Of a stretch of 10,021 nucleotides of DNA, positions 7,921-10,021 are shown in pieces. Each line of letters starts with the position of its first letter. Position 1 is the first letter of the stretch. The DNA is taken from assembly GCA_900557285.1 (NCBI GenBank), contig USSJ01000023.1, positions 1 through 10,021 on the forward strand. Reading direction: 5' to 3'. Source of the DNA: an uncultured Clostridia bacterium (GTDB taxonomy: Bacteria > Bacillota > Clostridia > Christensenellales > Borkfalkiaceae). The translations under genes were made by a program, and so were the position numbers. The notes beneath the pieces were generated by a model. It saw nothing but the letters and a program-made list of their open reading frames with translations. It was not told where the DNA came from and did no database searches.

Positions 7921-8604
7921 CTATTGCAGGGAATCCACAATTTCCAATATACTCTGATAACTGTCCGCCGTATGATCCGGGCAGGCACCCGCCGCATTCT
8001 TCCCCTTCGGATTAAACCAGATACTTTCGATCCCCGACGCGTTCGCCCCTTTGATATCCGACGTAAGCGAATCGCCGATCACAAGACAATCTTCCTTTTT
8101 TGCACCCGCCGCCGCAAGAACAAATTCAAAAAAACGCACATCCGGTTTCGCATACCCGATTTCATCCGACACGAATACCCCGTCAAAAAATCCGCTAAGC
8201 CCCAGCGATTCCAATCGCCCGTACTGCGCCGCAGGCGTTCCGTTCGTGATCAGATATACCCGCCCGCGCCGTTTCAGCTCCCGCATAAATTCCGCCGCTC
8301 CCGGCAGCAGATATCCCGTGCGGCAAAGTTTGCTAAAATACAAAGCGTTCGCTTCTCCCGCGTCCGCCCCGCTGTGCAATCTCGCAAAAAAACGGGAAAA
8401 ACGTGCCGTCATCAAATCTTTCTTGCATATCTCGCCGCGTTCGTATTCGCGCCAGAGGCCGTCATTGATCTCTTTAAAATCGCCGTAATGCTCTGCCGCC
8501 TGCCTTTCCCCGAGTTCGTTCATCGCCGCCCGAAAACTTTCCTCGGAAGATCGTATAAAATCCAGCACCGTTTCGTCGGCATCCAGCAAAAAATTATTCT
8601 TCAT
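7921..8604 (-). CDS. yjjG: YjjG-family HAD hydrolase (noncanonical pyrimidine nucleotidase)
   Basis: A 227-residue cytoplasmic HAD-superfamily phosphatase. Members of the YjjG family remove phosphate from nucleoside monophosphates, including damaged or non-standard pyrimidines, which keeps them out of DNA. All HAD motifs are present: DADET at 8-12 (Asp8 nucleophile, Asp10 acid/base), ITNGT at 119-123 (Thr120), KPD at 153-155 (Lys153), and GDSLTSDI at 177-184 (Asp178 and Asp183, metal binding). The DADET form of motif I and the LWREYERG stretch in the cap at 50-57 resemble E. coli YjjG as I recall it, and the length is normal. The ATG at 8604 lies inside the end of the upstream helicase gene (11-base overlap) with GGAG at 8611-8614 six bases ahead, so the pair is probably co-transcribed and coupled. 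Substrate specificity is taken from the family and not shown here. Confidence 0.92.
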   Translation of the reverse strand: MKNNFLLDADETVLDFIRSSEESFRAAMNELGERQAAEHYGDFKEINDGLWREYERGEICKKDLMTARFSRFFARLHSGADAGEANALYFSKLCRTGYLLPGAAEFMRELKRRGRVYLITNGTPAAQYGRLESLGLSGFFDGVFVSDEIGYAKPDVRFFEFVLAAAGAKKEDCLVIGDSLTSDIKGANASGIESIWFNPKGKNAAGACPDHTADSYQSILEIVDSLQ

Positions 8605-9967
8605 CCTTTTCTCCGCTCTTCTCGTCCCGAATGATCGCCAGCTCTTTCAGCGCACGCGTATAGGCGATATACTTTTCGTTGACCGTCATATCCGCATCCG
8701 CCACCGCCACACAGGTAAATTCCAATCCCTTCGATTCATAAACCGTCATCAGATTGATCCTGCTTTTCGAAATCTTGTTCGTCCGCCCCGGTATATTGTA
8801 ACTTTTGCGGCTGTATTTTTCCAGCGCTTCCTCCGAAACAATGATCGCTTTCAAGCCCTTCTTTTCCCGGAAAAAACCGCTGATGCCGCGAACCCCGACA
8901 TATTGCACGGGCGGCCCGTCAAACCCGATCGACTGCATTCCGATTTTCAGTTTCTCGGATACAAATTCCACGATCTGATTGGTGTTCCGATAGTTCTGGT
9001 TCAATTCATATTTCTGCCCCGCTCCGACCGATTTCCAGTCATGCAGGCCGCGGTATCCCGTGATATTCTGCGCAAGATCCCCGTACACGTTGAACGCCGC
9101 ATCCTCATTGAAAAAATGCAGCAGGCGATACTCGTTTTCCGAAATATCCTGCCCTTCATCCACAAAAACAAGCCCATAGCGAGGCTTTAACTGTCTGCCA
9201 AGCAGCGCAAAGATCAGGCAAAGCGTATACGGATCGCTCCGCTGCAAACCCTTGCCGATCCCGTATTTGTTTTTCGTTTTGCGGACGATCTCTTTATAAA
9301 ACAGCCTCGCCAGTTCTATATGCGTGCCGCATTTTCCGATTTTAACAAAATAATCGTTTCCTTTCAGGATCTCAAACAATTCGCAGAAATTTCCGAACAG
9401 CGTTTCGATCTCCTGCACATTCTCCGAAATCCCGTCGATTTCCGTTAAAAGTTCCGCTCTGCGCGCAATCCTTTCCGCATACGTTTCCACTTCCACCCCG
9501 CCGCGGTTTATCTTATACCTGCGAAGATCGTTCATCTCCTTTGCAACTGTCTCGCGCAGACGCGCAAGATCTTCCGCGGCACCCGAAGTAACTTTCCCGT
9601 ATGCCCGCACGATAAACGATCCCGCCCTGTAAAAGGAGAGTACACGATTGTAAAAATAACTGTAATTTCTGATTTTTTCGCTCTTCAGATCGCTCGAAAA
9701 AAATTCTTCCGCCGCCGTCACTTCGTTCATCAGCTCGCGGAAAGGCTTCGTATAATACAATCCGCCTTCCGCTTTCTCTTTGATCTCTCCCAACACGGCA
9801 CGACGGACACGCACGCTCGCATTTTTGATCGCATTGTACAGTTCCAGCTGTCTGCGGCAATTTTCCGCCACCGTACCGATAAATTCCGCGCACTCCTCGC
9901 TGAGAAACATCCCCACGATCCCGCTGTATATTTTTGTCAGCTTGCTCTGTACATCTTTATAAAATTT
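8594..9967 (-). CDS. C-terminal part of a HelD/UvrD-like SF1 helicase; 5' end missing or broken
   Basis: The first usable start in frame is a GTG at 9916 (440 residues), but the frame stays open upstream to the window edge with no ATG, GTG or TTG. Counting from the GTG: a helical, charged region at 1-200 (compatible with the coiled arms of HelD), motif II VDEGQD at 252-257, GDLAQN at 279-284, QNYRNT at 307-312, motif V TVYESKGLEF at 391-400 and motif VI AYTRAL at 418-423. No Walker A (GxxGxGKT) or motif Ia occurs, so this piece alone should not hydrolyse ATP. HelD-type proteins are about 700 residues and strip stalled RNA polymerase from DNA; other relatives act on DNA. Coding-like sequence runs to 9967, where an insertion-sequence-like end begins, so the gene is probably interrupted there. 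The alternative is that the N-terminal half simply continues beyond the window. The stop codon lies inside the nucleotidase gene. Confidence 0.82.
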   Translation of the reverse strand, partial: KFYKDVQSKLTKIYSGIVGMFLSEECAEFIGTVAENCRRQLELYNAIKNASVRVRRAVLGEIKEKAEGGLYYTKPFRELMNEVTAAEEFFSSDLKSEKIRNYSYFYNRVLSFYRAGSFIVRAYGKVTSGAAEDLARLRETVAKEMNDLRRYKINRGGVEVETYAERIARRAELLTEIDGISENVQEIETLFGNFCELFEILKGNDYFVKIGKCGTHIELARLFYKEIVRKTKNKYGIGKGLQRSDPYTLCLIFALLGRQLKPRYGLVFVDEGQDISENEYRLLHFFNEDAAFNVYGDLAQNITGYRGLHDWKSVGAGQKYELNQNYRNTNQIVEFVSEKLKIGMQSIGFDGPPVQYVGVRGISGFFREKKGLKAIIVSEEALEKYSRKSYNIPGRTNKISKSRINLMTVYESKGLEFTCVAVADADMTVNEKYIAYTRALKELAIIRDEKSGEKDEE

Positions 9968-10021
9968 GGCTCTGTCACAACAAATGGTTGATTTTTGACG
10001 AGAAATAGCGTATAATAATAG
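9968..10021 (+). mobile_element. Putative terminus of an insertion sequence (possibly ISL3-like), running off the window
   Basis: The sequence changes at about 9968 from codon-biased coding DNA to an AT-rich stretch opening with GGCTCTGTCACAACAAATG. A start of GGCTCT fits the terminal repeats I associate with ISL3-family elements. The eight bases just outside, TAAAATTT (9960-9967), are AT-rich and of the length that family duplicates. A plus-strand promoter sits 20-50 bases inside, where a transposase promoter would be expected. The element abuts a helicase that lacks its N-terminal half. No transposase sequence or second terminal repeat is in view, so this is an inference; ordinary coding or intergenic DNA remains possible. 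Confidence 0.45.
9988..10016 (+). promoter_or_regulatory. Plus-strand promoter pointing off the right edge
   Basis: TTGATT (9988-9993) and a perfect TATAAT (10011-10016) are separated by 17 bases. It faces away from every gene in the window. Its likely target is a gene just beyond the edge, for example a transposase if 9968-10021 is an insertion-sequence end. Confidence 0.6.

Noticed and set aside
7837..8634. 265-residue plus-strand frame opposite the nucleotidase
   Set aside because: Antisense to all HAD motifs of a clear YjjG homologue; composition is Arg/Phe-rich and non-protein-like.

Overview
The window looks like chromosomal DNA from a bacterium of the Bacillota, most likely a moderate-GC member of the Clostridia. 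That placement is an inference. It rests on strong GGAGG-type ribosome binding sites, a consensus-like housekeeping promoter, a HelD-like helicase, and a membrane-anchored SLBB protein next to comEC. All five protein-coding genes lie on the minus strand, so they read from right to left. They pack tightly, and the only real gap is about 235 bases (7686-7920).

Reading in the direction of transcription, the right edge (9968-10021) has a different character. It is AT-rich, starts with GGCTCTGTCACAACAAATG, and carries a plus-strand promoter with ideal spacing that points off the window. I read it tentatively as one end of an insertion sequence. Directly against it lies the C-terminal part of a HelD/UvrD-like superfamily 1 helicase (8594-9967). 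It keeps motifs II to VI but has no Walker A, and its frame stays open to the window edge. This gene overlaps by 11 bases a YjjG-family HAD nucleotidase (7921-8604). A perfect 19-bp hairpin lies just after the nucleotidase stop codon.

A promoter (TTGCTA, 17 bases, TATAAT) then starts a second transcription unit of three linked genes. The first is a 1,891-residue DUF4011 / SF1 helicase / Vsr-like nuclease / DUF3320 protein (2010-7685). Three bases later comes a 111-residue membrane-anchored protein with the ComEA-type SLBB fold but no DNA-binding helix-hairpin-helix (1671-2006). The last is comEC, the DNA-uptake channel (1-1674, running off the left edge), whose start overlaps the previous stop as ATGA.

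The main point of interest is this second unit. A giant helicase-nuclease whose architecture matches a proposed single-gene phage-defence family (Hhe, recalled from memory) is transcriptionally and probably translationally joined to the DNA-uptake channel. Uptake of single-stranded DNA and surveillance of incoming DNA may be linked here. The operon layout is seen directly; the functional link is inference.
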